Assembly (NCBI GenBank): GCA_905178155.1
Contig: CAJINV010000005.1
Span: forward strand, 6,874,580 to 6,938,579
Origin: Amoebophrya sp. A120
Lineage: Eukaryota; Sar; Dinophyceae; Syndiniales; Amoebophryaceae
Direction: 5' to 3'
DNA length: 64,000 nt
The stretch's first letter is position 1. Each line of letters begins with the position of its first letter. The notes under the pieces were generated by a model. That model did no database searches, was not told the origin of the DNA, and saw only the letters and a list, made by a program, of their open reading frames with translations. Position numbers and translations under genes: made by a program. Positions 43,301 to 58,300 of the stretch are shown here, in pieces.

Positions 43301-46300
43301 ACGGTGGCGACTACAACCTGGACGACGACCAGTTCCATCATCATCGCAACCAGCTGTTCGGTGATGATGTGAAGGTAGCAGCCGGCGGCATATCGAGGAA
43401 AGCAGCAAAAATTATCGCCCAGAAAGATGAGAAGGACAGGAACAAAGAAGCGGACCAGGAGCGAAAGGAGGCAGTTCGGTCGGAGCTGAAGTATTTCGAC
43501 GCCGGACGGATTGCTGCCCGCAACCGGTTGGTTTCGTTCTTATTGTCAAGCGGCATCTCCACCGCCGGTGATGCGAAGTGTAATGGTGCTGCCCCTGGTA
43601 CGTCGAAGAACAAGAACAATAACAGCACCGCTTCCAAAATCAACAGCAGCCAGAGCGTGAACGTGGGCGGCTTCTCATCTTCTGGCGCCTTGGCACAGTT
43701 AGGGGCGGCTGTGCGCCATCTGCTGCCAGCAAGTTTTCTCGGGTCCGGTGACTTGGTATCGGGAGAGCAAAGCATTCGTGCTACTGACCACGAGTTTCTG
43801 CGAAATCAAGCGGCGCCATCCATCTCGCCTGCGGATAGTGATATGAATATGTTCGACGACTTCGACTTCGAAGCGGAGTATCTTCCCCCGGATCCACCGA
43901 CCGCGGGGTCGAGCAGCAGCTCCAGTAGTAGTTCGGGAAGCGCAGCCGTCGGCAGTTCAGCAGCACGTGGCGTGCGCGCGTCCAAGTTTACCTTGTTGAA
44001 GCAGTTGCCGAGTAAATCCGTCTTGAAGCAGGCGGAGAAAAAACAGTCTCAACCGGTGGCGGGCAAAAGCAGCAAGGCGGTAAAGAAGAAGGTGGAAACC
44101 CTGCTCCCATCCTTGAGTGGTACCTGATTTTCATTTTTAGTTTTACTTTTACATTTACTATTATACCATGTTACTTTACTTATACTTTAACTTTTACTTT
44201 GCCACGCAGTGGCAGTACCACTACGACTACCAGTAGCAGCTCTTGTTCTTCAACTTCATCTGGATCTTGGTGCCGAGCTTCATCTTCTTCGCGTTCATTG
44301 TCAGTTTCAAACTCGAGGCACTACTCGTAGTCCTATTGTGAAGCCGAGTTGCAAGTGTAGAACTAGTTTCGATCGAGATTCATACTCTATTTCTAGTAGT
44401 TCTGACTGCAGTAGTAGTTGTGTTTGTAATGCTAAACATAAATCGACCTGTGCTTGTAGTCGAAAGCGGAACTATTGAAAAAGAAAACGAAAAAAAAAGC
44501 TGAAGCAGTCATGTAATACGAATACCACCAGATGAGGAGGAGGAGCCTGCTGCCCAGGTGGACACGCAGCCGGCGAGTTCGGCTTGCGGAGACAGTGGGG
44601 ATGGCTTCGACGCCTTTTTGAACTTTGGCTTCGGCAACGATGAACAGAATAGCCAGCCGTTCGGGTCGCTCGGTCAAAACAACTTTCCTTCCACCGCCCC
44701 GGACCTGGGATCATTTGGTGATGAAAATTCGCATCGTCTGCTGCAGTCCGGCTACCTCTATGGAACGGGGGTGAAGGGGGATCTGGGTCAGGCAGAAAAC
44801 CGGCCGAAGGTGGGGATACGAATCTCCCCGGACGCGACCCCGTACGATGAAATCAAGGCCCTCAATTGCTGGGCCACACTCTACAAAAGCGACTGGTACG
44901 ACCCCATGATCGTTTACTCCCACGATACCGTTTTGCCCACCATATCCACCGGCTCCGGCCATGAAGTTTTTTTACAGGATTTGTACGAATCCGCGTGGAG
45001 CATCGGATTCCCGCTACCCGGCATGTGGTCGAAGGTGTGTCGCGTCGGTAACAAGCTGCTGAAAATGCGGCCGTCGCTCATCTGCTCATCCGACTCCGCG
45101 TCCGACGTGAAAAAAGCAGTCAAGTGCTGGGTCGAGTATGCCACCGCGCAACGCTTCTACGACCCGGACCAACGGTTGGAGGAGCCGCTCTGGAATGTGA
45201 GCTGGCTCCAGTGCCAGTTGCATCTGGCCCACATTGTCGCGAGCACATTGGTCACCTTGTGTGGATTATGCTTTGCAAAAGTATAAGTAAAGTATCGCAG
45301 TCGCACTAGTAGTAGTAGCACTAGTAGAAATCGCATGAGAAAATCAAAATTGAAACTCGCCAGCAATGATGGCGAGATTAGATTTCTCATGCTGCGTACC
45401 AACTAAAAGTTAGTTTGTCATGCTGATCAGCATCAGCATCAACATCAGCAGCGGAACTTGTGATGCATTATTTTTCTTGCGACTGCTTTTGACTTTGAGT
45501 TTGAGTTTCGTTTTGCATTTGCTTTTGCTGCGAGAGCGATACTTACTTTAGCTTTTGCTCAGCATAGCGATCGTTGCTGCGGCTGGATTTTCGCCGAACG
45601 TTATCTGCGGTCTCCAAGACGGTCAATTTGTGGATCGCCCCGCGACGGGTAGCGAACGACAGGAAAGGGACAGTCCGGGGGCAAAAAACTACTGATGAAT
45701 TGCTGGTCGAGCTGTACACCGTCGACGACGAAGAATCGAAGAGACGCTTGCACCACATGACCTCGGTGGAGCAGGAGAAATTCCACAAGGAGCGCATCGC
45801 GAGCGACCCCAAATTGCTCGCGAAGAAGAGGCTGCTGGAGACCAAGCTTCGCTCTTCGGAGTCGGTCGTGAAGCGTGTCACCGGTTTCGTTCGGACGCGC
45901 TGGCTTTCGGTGGGAAAGTGTATCACGGGGCTGTGGAGGCAGCAGGAGATCATCGTCCAAAAAGTTCTGGATAAAAGTGATGACAAGCTGCAGAAGAAGA
46001 GCCGGAAGTTTCTTAACCGGGCCAAAGCTGCCTTCGGGAAGCCTCTGTGGTGGGGCGGGCTCCGCGTGTTGAGTCTCGTCCTGATTGAGATAGACCGCGT
46101 TGCGGGCGTCGTGATGCACAGTTGCTCCAAAGAATTGGACGGTGCCAGCATACCGGATTTTGTTGACAGTTTGCCGCGGTGTCACAAGGTCGACTTGTTT
46201 CAGCGGGTTACGGATTTCCTCGTCACCATCGGCGGCATGACGGTCCGCGGTCTCGCCACAGAGGGGCTGGCGCCGGTCGCCGCGATAATGTTCTGGACCA

Positions 46301-49300
46301 TGATACAGGAGATGGACCTACGACATTCTCCCCTTCGTGCATGGCCTTACCGATTGGCGTTTCTCTTCTCGAAGGACAAAGCGGAGCGTGCGGCAACTAT
46401 TCGAGACTTGCTGGCGGCGTGCGCCACCGAGGCGAAGCGGTCGCAGATGCCACTCGAGGCACTGGAGGTTTGGAAGTTGTTCCGGTTGGAGTTGAAGCAT
46501 GTTCTCGAAGCTCTCGAGCAAGGTCGTGTCGATGTCGGGTGGAGCAAACAGTTCTGCAGAAATCTGTGTCCCGTCGTCAGGGGCTTCCTCGCTAGCAGTC
46601 AGATCGCCGAAAGTTTGAACAGCACTACTTCCTGGGTAAAGCGGGAGGCCGGCGGTCTCATCGGCATTTTGCTGGGATCCGCCCGCACCTTCTGCAGACG
46701 GGGGGCGGGAAAAGATTTGGACTTCGAGCAGTTCCTCTTCATCAACGACCACTGCCTGTCGATCAGTGCAAATATGAGAATTCGGAAGCTGCTGGAGGAG
46801 AAGGGGATCTACGGCGACCCGCTGATTTCGGACCGAAGCGACTTCTTGCTGCGAAACGAGGTCCGGCCGGAAGAGAATCCGCATCGTGTGGTTGCGGAGC
46901 TGTTTGATGTACTTGCCCGGCCTGACTGTCCCGAGGCGGCGCCTCTCGTCGGGGGTGATAAGGCGAGGGGTGGGGCCGCGCGCACAAACTACGGTGGTCA
47001 GGCCCTGAACATGAAGGTCTTCGACTTTCGGGTTAGTGACATTCTGGGAATGCCTTTGTGGAACCGCGATGGAACGCCCGTGAAGAAGATGCAGTACTAC
47101 TTCGTGCTGAAGAAAACCAAGCAGGGCGCTCTTCTGGCCGAGGTGGTGGAAGACACGGACGGGAATGCGCCGCCGGGGCATCAGCTCCGGATGTCGGTCG
47201 ATTTTGGTGTCACGGTATCCGTTTCGGAAAAAACCAAAATACGTCGTGGAGTGGAAGTGCAGGTGCTGGATTTGTCATGCAAATCTTCTCTGTCATGCAG
47301 GGCCGGATCACAAGCCTGCTCCTGCTACTAGTTTTGCATTTGAGCATCAGCATTAACATGTACATGAGCATCACCATGCTGGCTCTCATTCTGCATGAGA
47401 AGGACTAATCTCAATTTGTGACTTCAACATGAGAAGAGCTTCAACGTGAACTAATCTGCATGAGAATGACTAGTCTCATTCTGCATGAGATTGGCTTCAG
47501 CACGAGCATCAGCTTCTTCATGTACATGGGCATCACAGTGCTGGCTCTCATTCTGCATGAGAAAGACTAATCTCAGTGAATTTGTGATGCAGCATGGGCA
47601 TCCAGAGCCAAGCTGCTCGGCACAATAAAGGCAGTCTGTGATGCGGGTCGCGACAATGTAGATCTGTAATGCTAGTATTGGTGGTAGTTTGCATCTGTCA
47701 TGCGCGGAACAATAGGACTAGCACTAGTACAACTAGGCTGCGCTTTTCAACTCAAACAACAACAATTATGGACTAGAAAGCACGGCAGGTTCTTGTCATA
47801 CAAGATCAATAGCCACGCAGCACAGACGGCCCTTTATTATCTCCTCGACGTACTTTTGGTTTTCCGTGCATAGTGCTGCTGGTTTTCCGATGCAATGTCC
47901 GCGCGCTACGAGGACCAGCCGGCAAAGTATGCGAAGAAGGCGGGGGAAAAAAAAGAGCCGCAGCTTCGACCCGTCGTCCAGAACGGTTCCACGCACCTGA
48001 AGTTCTACCACATGGACACGTCGAAGAGGCAGAGGCTCTGGCACATGGCACCGTCAACCGAATATGAATCCGAGTTCTACTATCAGCACCGGGTGAACGA
48101 TCTCGGCGTCCCCGACACTGAAAATCTGCGGCTTGGCTATAAGCCGGCCAAAACCTTCCCGGATCATGATCGCATCGTCGGCAAGTGCACTGTCATGCCG
48201 TGGGCCGACATCTGTTTGTCGAAGAACGCGGAAGAGGAGAACAGGGAGTTGAGGAAGGAGAAGCGGCTGCTGCGGAACGCGCGCATCGACTCACCGACCC
48301 GGCGATCCCGCGACGAGAAGTGGGGGAAGGTGCCGCAATCTATTAGGATGCCTGAAGTCGCGGCCAATGGGCTCGGCGACCGGGTTTACGGCATCTGGCA
48401 GATAGAACAAAAACAGTGGTGGGGGTATCTTGAAAAAGCAGTTCCCTTCGACCGCAGAAACGAGGTCCGGCCTAACGGCGCACAACCAGCAGGAGCAGTA
48501 CCTGCCGCAGTCGGGATCCAACCACCACAACCATCAGGCTCGGGCGCGCATGCAGGCGCGCGTGCGCATGCAGGCGCAGGCGGGCACGTGCGCGTGCACA
48601 CACATGCACACGCGGGTGACGGGCGCGGGCGTGCACCCGCGGGTACAGGCGCGGGCGGGCAGGCGCAGGCGAGCGCGCCTGCGGGCGCACACGCAGGTAC
48701 GGGCGCACACGCAGGTACGGGCGCACACGCAGGTACGGGCGCACACGCAGGTACGGGCGCGCACGCAGGTGCGGCCGCGCGCGCAGACACGGGCGCGCAC
48801 GCAGATACGGGCGCGCGCGAGCGTGTGGGCAAGCAACGCGCGGGTGCGGACACGCGCAATGCCGCGCAGCCGGGCGACGAGCAGCAGCCTTCTGGTTCCG
48901 GAAATGCAGGCGCACAACAGCAAAATGGAGATGAAGGGGAAGATCAGCAACAGAAAAACAAAAAACCGTGTGCCGCCCGAAAGAAGTACTTCGTCGCCAA
49001 AACGCGGCAAGAATTCGTCAGGAAGATGGTAGAGTTTGAAAACGGGAAGATCTGTGAGGTGGAGCGTGCCACACCGGAACAGGAAGTAGCTGCGAGCGCC
49101 TCGCTGGCGCAATACCAGAAGGAGAACAAAGTTCTGGAGAAGAAACAGAAGGGCGAGGACATCGAGCTTGACAGCGACATGGAAAGCACATACGAAGAGA
49201 CCGATGATTCTTCCAACTTCGGATCTTCAAGTGATGACTCGGACTAATGGTGCGGGGGATGTAGCGCATAAAGCTAAAGATCAGGACTTAAAGACACAGA

Positions 49301-52300
49301 TAAAGTAGCACTACAACTACTAGCATTGAAAGTGAGTATGAATATAATAAGATTAAGAATAGTAATAGTTTTTGTTTTTGTTTTAGTTATAGTTTTCCAC
49401 TTCCTGTTCCTTATCCTTTAGCTTTACCTTTTAGCTTTAGTTATAGAAATTGAAATTGTATTTCTATTTGTAATTGTAATGGTAACTGAATACAGGTGCA
49501 GGCACAGCTACAGGCAAGGGCGCCACTTCCACTACAGAAAGAGGCGCACTTCTTTGCCGCGATGCTCTGCGCTATTTGTGTTTCATAATCGTATCAGAAT
49601 CAGAGTAAGTGCACGATGCAGATTAGCATGAAAGTAAATGTAAAACTCAGCCGCTATGTCTATTGGTATTGCTCCAGCTATTCGTTTTGGTCTTTGGTTC
49701 TGGTTTATAAATATCAATAAGAAAAAGAATAAGAAAATGAAAAAGAATAACAGTTGCGCTTCCAGTTCTACTTCTATATCTATCTCTCTTACTCTTTCTT
49801 TTTGACTTTGTATTTGTAATCGTAATGGGAATGGTAATTCTAAGTCTAATTGTAACTCCAATTCGCAATAGAAATTGAAAATGTAAAAAAAATAAATATG
49901 AGTGCGCCAGCAGGAGCGCCTACGTCATGATCATGAAGAAAAATAAAAAGCGTGATAATAGGTTTATGATTTTATCTTCGTGCTCATGGCTTATTTCACT
50001 TTTGTGTTTTGACTTTTTGTTACTGGAAGACGAAGAAAGAAACCGACTCTGGTCATTGATCTTGCTCTGTTTCGTTTCGTTTATTATCTGTATCAACTAC
50101 ATGATCGAGGAAATTAGTAACTAGAATTACGCATATTTTTGCGTGGTGAAAATGTTCCTTTCACATGTGCGCGCACCTCTTTTCATATCATAAACATCCA
50201 TGTGATCATGCAGATCATGCAGATTTGCATCTTGAATCTCAGCGCTTTCGACCGAAGTGCGATCATATTCAAGAGCATGGCGACAGAATTATCGATGTCC
50301 TCGCGCAGTGGATTAAGCAAAACCGACACCGAAATTAGTGCACAGCCCACCACTTAGCAGACAATTTGAAAAACTACACGCAGCTAATGAAGACGCTGTG
50401 AAGCGTGACGCTGAAGAGCAAAACTCTTGCATGGACAACAGAAAAGCAGCCGCTTTTTCTTGCATTGTTAATACATGTATTCCTGTACAATAGATTTTGC
50501 GCATAACAAATTGAAACATAAATCAAAAGATGCTGTGCATTCCGATTGTTAGAAGATTGGCGCTTCTAATCCGGAATGAGGTAAGGAAAGTAGAAAATCA
50601 AGTGAGTAGTGCCTGCGCTCCACTGTAAAACCAGCGCGAAGCCGAGTAATGCGTCTTGTTGTGTTCGTCGATTTTTACTCGTCAGAAGCAGTCGGAAGAA
50701 AAATAATTGTCTTCGTTGGGGTCGATGATCACGTGGCTCTCAGCACCAAAATGCCAGATACAGAGCTATCTCTTGTCAGATTCAAGGTGATGAAATGGTC
50801 GTCAGCGGTGATGGCCAAAGTGGCCATTTTTAATTTAATTGAAATTCTACTGCCGTGGAGCACTATGACAGCAAAGGACGTCTTCTACCATATTTGACCA
50901 GATCTCCTATTCTAGTGGAAAAAAGCAGTAGAAATTCAATTAAATTGAAAGTGACCATTTTCAACATCATCATCTGACGGCTCAAAGTCTTCTGATAATG
51001 TGTTGCATCTTCATCATTTTGACCGCGTTTTCACCTCAAAACCAATAGGAATTGTGAGAGAATATTTGAAAAATATATTGAAAAAAGGTGAGTCTTTCGA
51101 CGTTACGTCACACTAATCGTCCTTCGGACGATGAAGTGGGGACGTTTTGCAGTCTCGTAGACTGTGGCGAGGCAGGCGTGCCAGAGGCAGATCATATTCT
51201 GCTCCGCTTCTGCAAAAACGGTTACGACCCGAACAACATGAGCCGCACCGTGGTGAAGTTGAAACAGCACCACGTGACCAACAGTGGCCGCCACGAGTGC
51301 AGCCGTCCCATCGTGGGGGACAACTTAGCGTCTTTGCGCCACGCCGTGCGCGAGCGCGGCCGCGCCGACGGCCTGGACGGGTCTAAGATGAGTACTATTA
51401 TTTTTGTGTTTTTCATGCCTATAGTCTTCATGTATAATCCATTAGACCGTGCGCAGTTCCATAGTGTTTTGCTTGTTTCGGGTTCATCACGCATTCATAT
51501 GTAGTGAGAAACTTTGTGCATAACTACACAGAAAATGTCGCATGTTGTCGTGCATTTCTCCTTGCGAGGAGGGCAAAGCGTCTTCGTGCACAATGTTACA
51601 AGTCAGAAAAAATCTCCTCGTGCAAGCATTTTACAGCTTTCTGATTTCATGCGCGTCCACATCGTTAGTCGTACACAGAGCACGTTCGAGGTACTGCATA
51701 GCAAAAAAATGCACGTTCGATGAGCTGCGTGTCATATACAAAAAGCACGCCCACGCGCACGTTCGAACTACTGCGTGTCGTAGTCATTGTCATATGCAAA
51801 AAATAAAAATTTCTTCCATTTTCATTTTTATTTTCACTTTCAGTTTCAATCTCAATTGCTAAATAAAAATTATAAACTTCCAGGACTCGTGGCAGTCGAC
51901 TATACGGGAACTGGTCGCTTCGACTTCCAGTTCGCGTTCGTGCACGGCGGGCATACCTGCTTAGCGTTCCTGCTGGAGGGATGCGATCCGGAGCCCTTTA
52001 TTGTGGATCTGGTGCTACTAAGTCCAGACGTGGACCGCCATCCCGAGCTTTTGACCAAGTTCGTCATGCTCAAGAATAACACCCCCGAAGGGATGTGCAA
52101 CGGGTGGATCGAAACCACCGTGCTCGCCGGAAAGGTTCGCAGTTGTTGTTGTTAGATTTTATTTTCAGCCAGATGATCCTCATCTTCATCTTACATCTTA
52201 GATGATAGTTGTAGTGTTTCTTTTTGCATTGTGACCGTTTTGCATCACAAATTGAAGTTTTACTTTTACACAAACTACAAAATGAAAATCTAAAACAAAT

Positions 52301-55300
52301 ACAGTCCTGGCCCAAGTTCAACCAGTACCGCGACACGCAGGCCCGCGCGGGCAGAACCCCGGACGAGTTCGATGTGTGGATCGAACGACTTGCGGGCCCC
52401 AAATGGCGCGGGCAGCTGAAGAGTTATGGGAAGCATGCCGTGACCATGTTTAATAGAGGCGTGGTCCAAGAATACACCCATTTTGGGTTGAGCGTCAGCC
52501 AGATGGTCCCCCGCCCGAAGCACAACGATGGACACTTAAAATTCTTCGCTTACAGCAACGTACTGATTTTTTTTCCACTTCCGTTCGAGCATCATTCTGA
52601 GAGTTTTAATGTGCAAGTACATGCGCATGTTCATGACAGGCTTCAGGTTTCTCTTTCTCTTGTAGCTACACCTACATGTAGATCACATTCACTTTTGCAT
52701 ACAAAAACAAGCGCAAGCTTTGAACTTAAGCTTCAAAGTAAAGTTGCAAACTTTAATTTAAATTTTAAAAATCAAAACAGAACACCCTGTCCTCGATCAA
52801 CCCGTACACCGACACCATCATCGAGAGTGGAAATGTCCAGCTTGACATGCACTACGCCGTGAGAGTCATCCTGCAGTTCGCGGCCGGCTGCCAGGCCGAC
52901 GTCGTCCCGTGGTCTGAATATCCTTTGCAAAAGCATCACGTCCTTTCTCATAGTGAGCGGATTTTCGCATTACAAATTGCATTGCAAGTAGTTTGTGTAT
53001 CTTGCCCTGAAACTGCGTGACAGATTGCTATTCTCATGCTGCACAAGATCGTGGTTCAGCTACTGGCACTGCTAGTGCTACTGTAGCAGAGTATAGTCGT
53101 GATGCTTTTCCTTTTGTGAAGATTCATAGGACCGTCGAGGAGGACATTTTGACCATGTTGATCAAGACCAACCTGGCCCCGGCCAAAATTCCGGACCGCA
53201 GCAACGAGGCCAAGAAGTGCAGGACCAGCGAGGAGATGCAGTTGATCTTGCCCATCAAGGAGCGGAACATCAAGTCCAACGTCGTGTCCCTCTTCAAGGC
53301 GATGAAAAAGGTGAAGGACTTCTATTCCAGCAAGAAAGAGACAGGTTTGTCCGAAGAGTCGGACTTGAAAGAAGCCAGTGATCTGGAAAAGAAAGCGAAC
53401 CCCCAGTACTGGGGTTTGAACTTCCAGGGGAACTGGGTTTTGTCCAAGGAGTTCAAGCGCACCCAACAGCAGAAGGCCGACGAAGACTTCCTGCTCACCA
53501 ACGTGGCCCAGCTGATCAAGACCAAGTACAAGTTCTGTGCGGGGAACCTGGGCTCGTCCGTCCAGTGCCATGTGGTTCCGTTCGACAAGAACATCCCGAA
53601 AGCCACGCTCCTGGAGCGGCTCATGTACGTGATCGGAAGCCAGAAGGAGTCTTTGTTCATCCACAAGTTGAAGGACGCCTGCCCGAGCGACCACATCGAG
53701 CGGCTGACGGAGTGCGTGACGGACGGGACGCTGCTGCTCCCCCTCGTCCCCACCACTGCCGACCCCGCTGGAAAGGTGGACTGCTTCGAGATCGACGAAA
53801 ATGTGGACGTCTCCTTGAACTGGAAAGGAAAAGCCGCCGCAGCCGCGAAGGGCGGAAGAGCGCCCGCAGCCGGAAAAGCGAAGAAAGACAAAGCCCAGCC
53901 CGCGAACGCGAAAGCCGCGGCCGCTTCGGGAAAAGGAAAGGCTGCCTCCCCCCCGCCCGAGGCAAAAGCTGCAGCTGCGGTAGCTGCGTTGAAGAAGGTA
54001 TAGTAAATCTAAATAGCAATACAATTACAAATACTATTTCGATTATTAAATCTAAAACTAAATCATAAAGTTAAAGACAAAGACTCAAATGAAAAAGCAA
54101 AGTGTAAACTTTAGTTGAAAATCAGACTCAGTTCAACCTGAGAGAGCGAGAAGGTAGAGTCGACAAGTCGTGTAAGAGAAGTTATTTGCAACTTTGCGAA
54201 AAAATCTGTCAGATGAAGTGCGATGCTTTTGTCGAGTGGGTGTCTTGTGCTCCTGGTTTTGTATTTGAGTTTGTGTCTCTCGGTTTTTATGCGCGCATTC
54301 GCTGCGCGAATAACATCAACAAGTGCAACTGCCCGCGTGTGTGCGCGCACACCCGCGTACGTGCGGGTACGTGTGCGTGCACACGGGCGTGCGCGCGTGC
54401 GCGTACACGCATATGTGCACGCGCGCGTACGTGCACGCACGCATACGTGCACGCGCGCATACGTGCACGCGCGCATGTGTGCGCGCACGCATACGTGCGC
54501 GCATGCGTACGTGCACGCGCGCGTACGTCCGCGCACGCGTACGCACACACGCGTGCGTGGGTGCGCGCGTACGCACATGCACACGCGCGCGCACCTACGT
54601 ACGCATGCACGCACCCGCGCGCACGGATGTGTGCGCGCACATTCGCCTGTCCGCGTCTGCGAACAGGTGCGTGCGCGTACAAATGAAGTTCTTGCGTTTT
54701 TGTTGCTGCAGGCACAGACTTTTAATACCAAACCAGGAACAAAAGATTGCCACTGAAGTCACCACACTCATCTAACAGAAACTGTCAGCGATTTTGATTT
54801 TCAGTGGCGCTTCCTCAGCTGCATCACCAACATCCCAAACATAAAATACAAACAAAATCTCACAGAAGGATCCCAATGCTCCGCCGTCCCCGGTGATCGA
54901 GAACCAGCTGGGTCTGCCGGACGAGACCGCGGAGGAGAAGTTGAACCGCGATGCCAATCGCCAGCGGTTGGAAAAGGACCCCAAGAAGTGCTCTTTGGAA
55001 TACCTCTCCGGAAAACAGCCGAAAGCGATGCGCTGGTGCATGTGTGTCCCGTCCGAGTTTTCGCACTTGACCGACCCGGAATTAGATAAGCATCATGAGT
55101 TATTACACAAGTTGCGGATATTAGTGAAACCGGACAACACGATGTACGACATCGGTAAAATCGGCGACGGCGTCGACTTCTCCATCGACAAGCTCTTCTT
55201 CAACCCCAGCGAGAAGCGGTTCCAAGGAAACTGGCAGTTCCCGAAGGGTGGTCCGCAGGCCCATAGTTTGGGACTCAGGTATTTACTGTTATTTATTTTT

Positions 55301-58300
55301 TGATGTTCATCTTCATGCTACGTCAACGTCTACTAGCACTAGCACTCGCACTGCAAATCCAAGTTCAAATTTGAGCACGTGTCCAAGTACTAGTAGAAGT
55401 GCCGTTACTATTTGCATTTCGATTTCGCTTTTTGTTTTCGGATTCTTGCATGATAGGTAGATGCAGTTCCAATGTTCGCTCGATCTTCATCTTTTGCAAA
55501 CGAAATTGAAACTGAAAACCAAATCGCACTACAGTCACATCAAATATTTTTGGAAGTGCAGTGATGCTTCCAAATGTGACCGCTCCAAAATTATTTTTTG
55601 GCGGACCATTACGGAGGAGATGCCATCTTCCGCGGAGAAGAACGCCCCGATGGTGAAGATATCCTTTCAAGTCCCGCTGGAAACAGGAGTCAAGGCGCTC
55701 GGCAATAGTAAGAAACAGAAAACGCGATGCTAGAAGTGGAGAGAAGAAAGAAAGTGTAAAGAGAAGTAAAGAAGAAGAAAGAAGTAAAGTGAAGAAAAAA
55801 AAGACCCCCAGAGAAGAAAAGGGGAAAGGAAGAAAGGCATTTTTGTTTTTGGTGCTCCTCCAGGTAGTAGGCATGCAATTTTGGAACTGTTTTTTTGGCA
55901 CAGGTGCAAACACCAACTCCATCACCACAGATACAGAAGTTGATCATGAGAAAAAAAGTGAAACGCTGAAGCATCCTATTTTCGTTTTCCACATGACCAA
56001 GATATCTTCATTATCACTATTTCGTGCTTATGCATGTCTCCAAAAAAAAAATCAGGTTTTGCATCCACCGCGCAGCTTCGAATGAGACCTCCTCTGTCGT
56101 GAAGCACAAGATACCTCCGCATGAGAACTCCTCTGTCGTGAAGCATCTGTTGTAGAACGGGAAAGAGACTTGATGTAGTAATTTTGTCAATGTTACGCTA
56201 GCACTACTAGTAGCGTTGTTCTTATTTGTGTTTCGCTTTCGCTATCTAGCTTCCAAGATCAAGAAGATGAAAAAAACAAAATAACAATCAAAGCTTCTCT
56301 TATGTAAGATTAGCCTGTGGGCAGAGCTAGAAGTCGATTTGCAAGCTACCAAATTTTCACAGTTTTCCTTTGATAGTTTCACCCGTCGTGCATTTTTTGC
56401 TTCTCTAGAAACGGATTCTACTTTTTCAACTTCGCTTTTCACTTATTGGAATCAAAATTCGTATGCAGCATCACTATTATTTATTTTTATACCGTATTCT
56501 TTGCCTCAGTTTGATTTTCGCTTCCTCTATCGTGTAGTACTGAAGTATGTTCGCCTCGGTTTGATTTTCGCTTCGTAGCCGCACGTAGAATGAAGTATGT
56601 TCGCCGAGACGGGAATCGTATGAAAAGTCCCCGCTTCTACATCTAGATCTACTATGAGCTATCTTTTTGTTTTTCGACTGAGCTTTTTTTTGTCGTCGGC
56701 CTCCTTGTCCACACTGATTCTAGACATGACGCATCACAGCCAAAGCGTGTGGATTGGAGACTTGACAACAGGCGCCTTTAGTAAGAAGAAGTCGAAGTTC
56801 TACACCTGCAGTTGCTTCGTTGCGATTTTCATTTTCTCGCTTCGCTTTGCACAGACATCTACTTCCAGTTGTAGAAGGACCACACTACGTAGAAATAGAA
56901 AAGGAAAACCGTAGCGCAAATCTTAGTTATGAATAAAGATGACTCGACTGAGCTTGCACTTGTTCGAAGCTACTTTGCTCCGGTTCTTTTAGTTCAGCGA
57001 GCATCTACAACTTCAAAATTTCCTAGAAAGAAAGGAGTATTGAAACTCAAATACAAATTGTAGCTCTAGCACTGATTTGATTTTCATTTTCAACGTCCGT
57101 GACCATGTGAGTTGGAGTGTCAATATCTGCTATCTGAGCTTCTGCCGTCCTGTAGTCGCCTGGTTGCGTTTCCCGTAGTTTGCCGCATAGCGTGGCACAA
57201 CAAAGAAGTAGTACTAGCGAGCATCTACGTGCGTAGTCTCTGACTTCAGGAAGGTATGTTTGTTTATGTCAACCGGTCGCCTTGGTCGGGCAGTGTTGTA
57301 GATGTTTCGCATCTGCAGCATTGCTCAACCTAGACCCCTTATGAATGTTTCGCACTCATCATGAAAAAGAACAAGAGCTGGTATTTGGACGCTAGGTTCT
57401 ACAAATAACGTAGAGACTCAGCCTTGTTCGAAAACTGTCTCACCTCGCGTTGCGCCACTTCAGTTTCTATTTCGAAAAGAATACAAAAGTAGCAGGAGGC
57501 TTCGTCATAAAACTGGAAGAGCGTTATCGCCATGTTTGTCGCGCGCGTCTGCAAGAAGCCGTACCTGCAGTGCCGCGATTTGATTTTCATTTTCATATCT
57601 GTATAGTTCGCAGCGCTCGCAACTATGGCTGCTCATTACATTAGACTACCCCCCATCGAAGCTGTGAATTTCGTTTTCTTTTTGTGGTCAAATCAAAATT
57701 AATTTGAGATATGTTCGTAGGCTACCCAATCCGACTTCAGCACCAGCATTGACGCTTTGAGTTTGGCGCTTCCATTTGACTTTTAATTTTATTTGCAATA
57801 TACAAAACGTACTAGTAGAAGCGTTTGATTGATCCATCGTATCACCGCCGGCTGGCATCAAGGTCACATCTCTCGCTGTGGTCCTTTTTGCACTTTCGGC
57901 ATAAACCTCCTTTTTATTTGAGTGCTCCGTGTCTTTGTCACTTGCGGAGGCAACGCTTTCGATACAACTTTTGCTGCTGAGAAGGAAAGGAAGTGCATAT
58001 CGACAAAACACGAGCACAAGCTACTTGCGCTTTTAAGTGTAGTTTCATTCGCAAGATGGTTTTCAATCTGATAACCGCTTCGCCTGAATACAAGCACCGG
58101 TCATCTAGTAGCTTTGTGGTGAGTGCTATCGTGCGTGCACGTCCTCGACCGGATTGCGATCCGCGTCGGAGCGTCAGTGCCGGTATCATATTCTCACCAC
58201 CGTGAACTACTTTTAGCACTACCCCGGACGTCGACGTTTTCATTCGTCACTGCCCCCCGGCAATTTCGGAAATCACTCTGATAACCTAGTCACGCTGCGA

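Noticed and set aside
48386-49112. Antisense ORFs through the AHAGTG repeat
   Set aside because: All frames are open because of the GC/CA alternation; only the + strand frame has normal composition outside the repeat.
53056-54024. Antisense 322-residue ORF opposite the giant element's exon
   Set aside because: The + strand frame continues across neighbouring exons with correct splice phases; the antisense frame has no such support.
54111-54775. Several long ORFs on both strands in the alternating tract
   Set aside because: They consist of biased residues from alternating purine-pyrimidine DNA and lie within a GT-AG intron.
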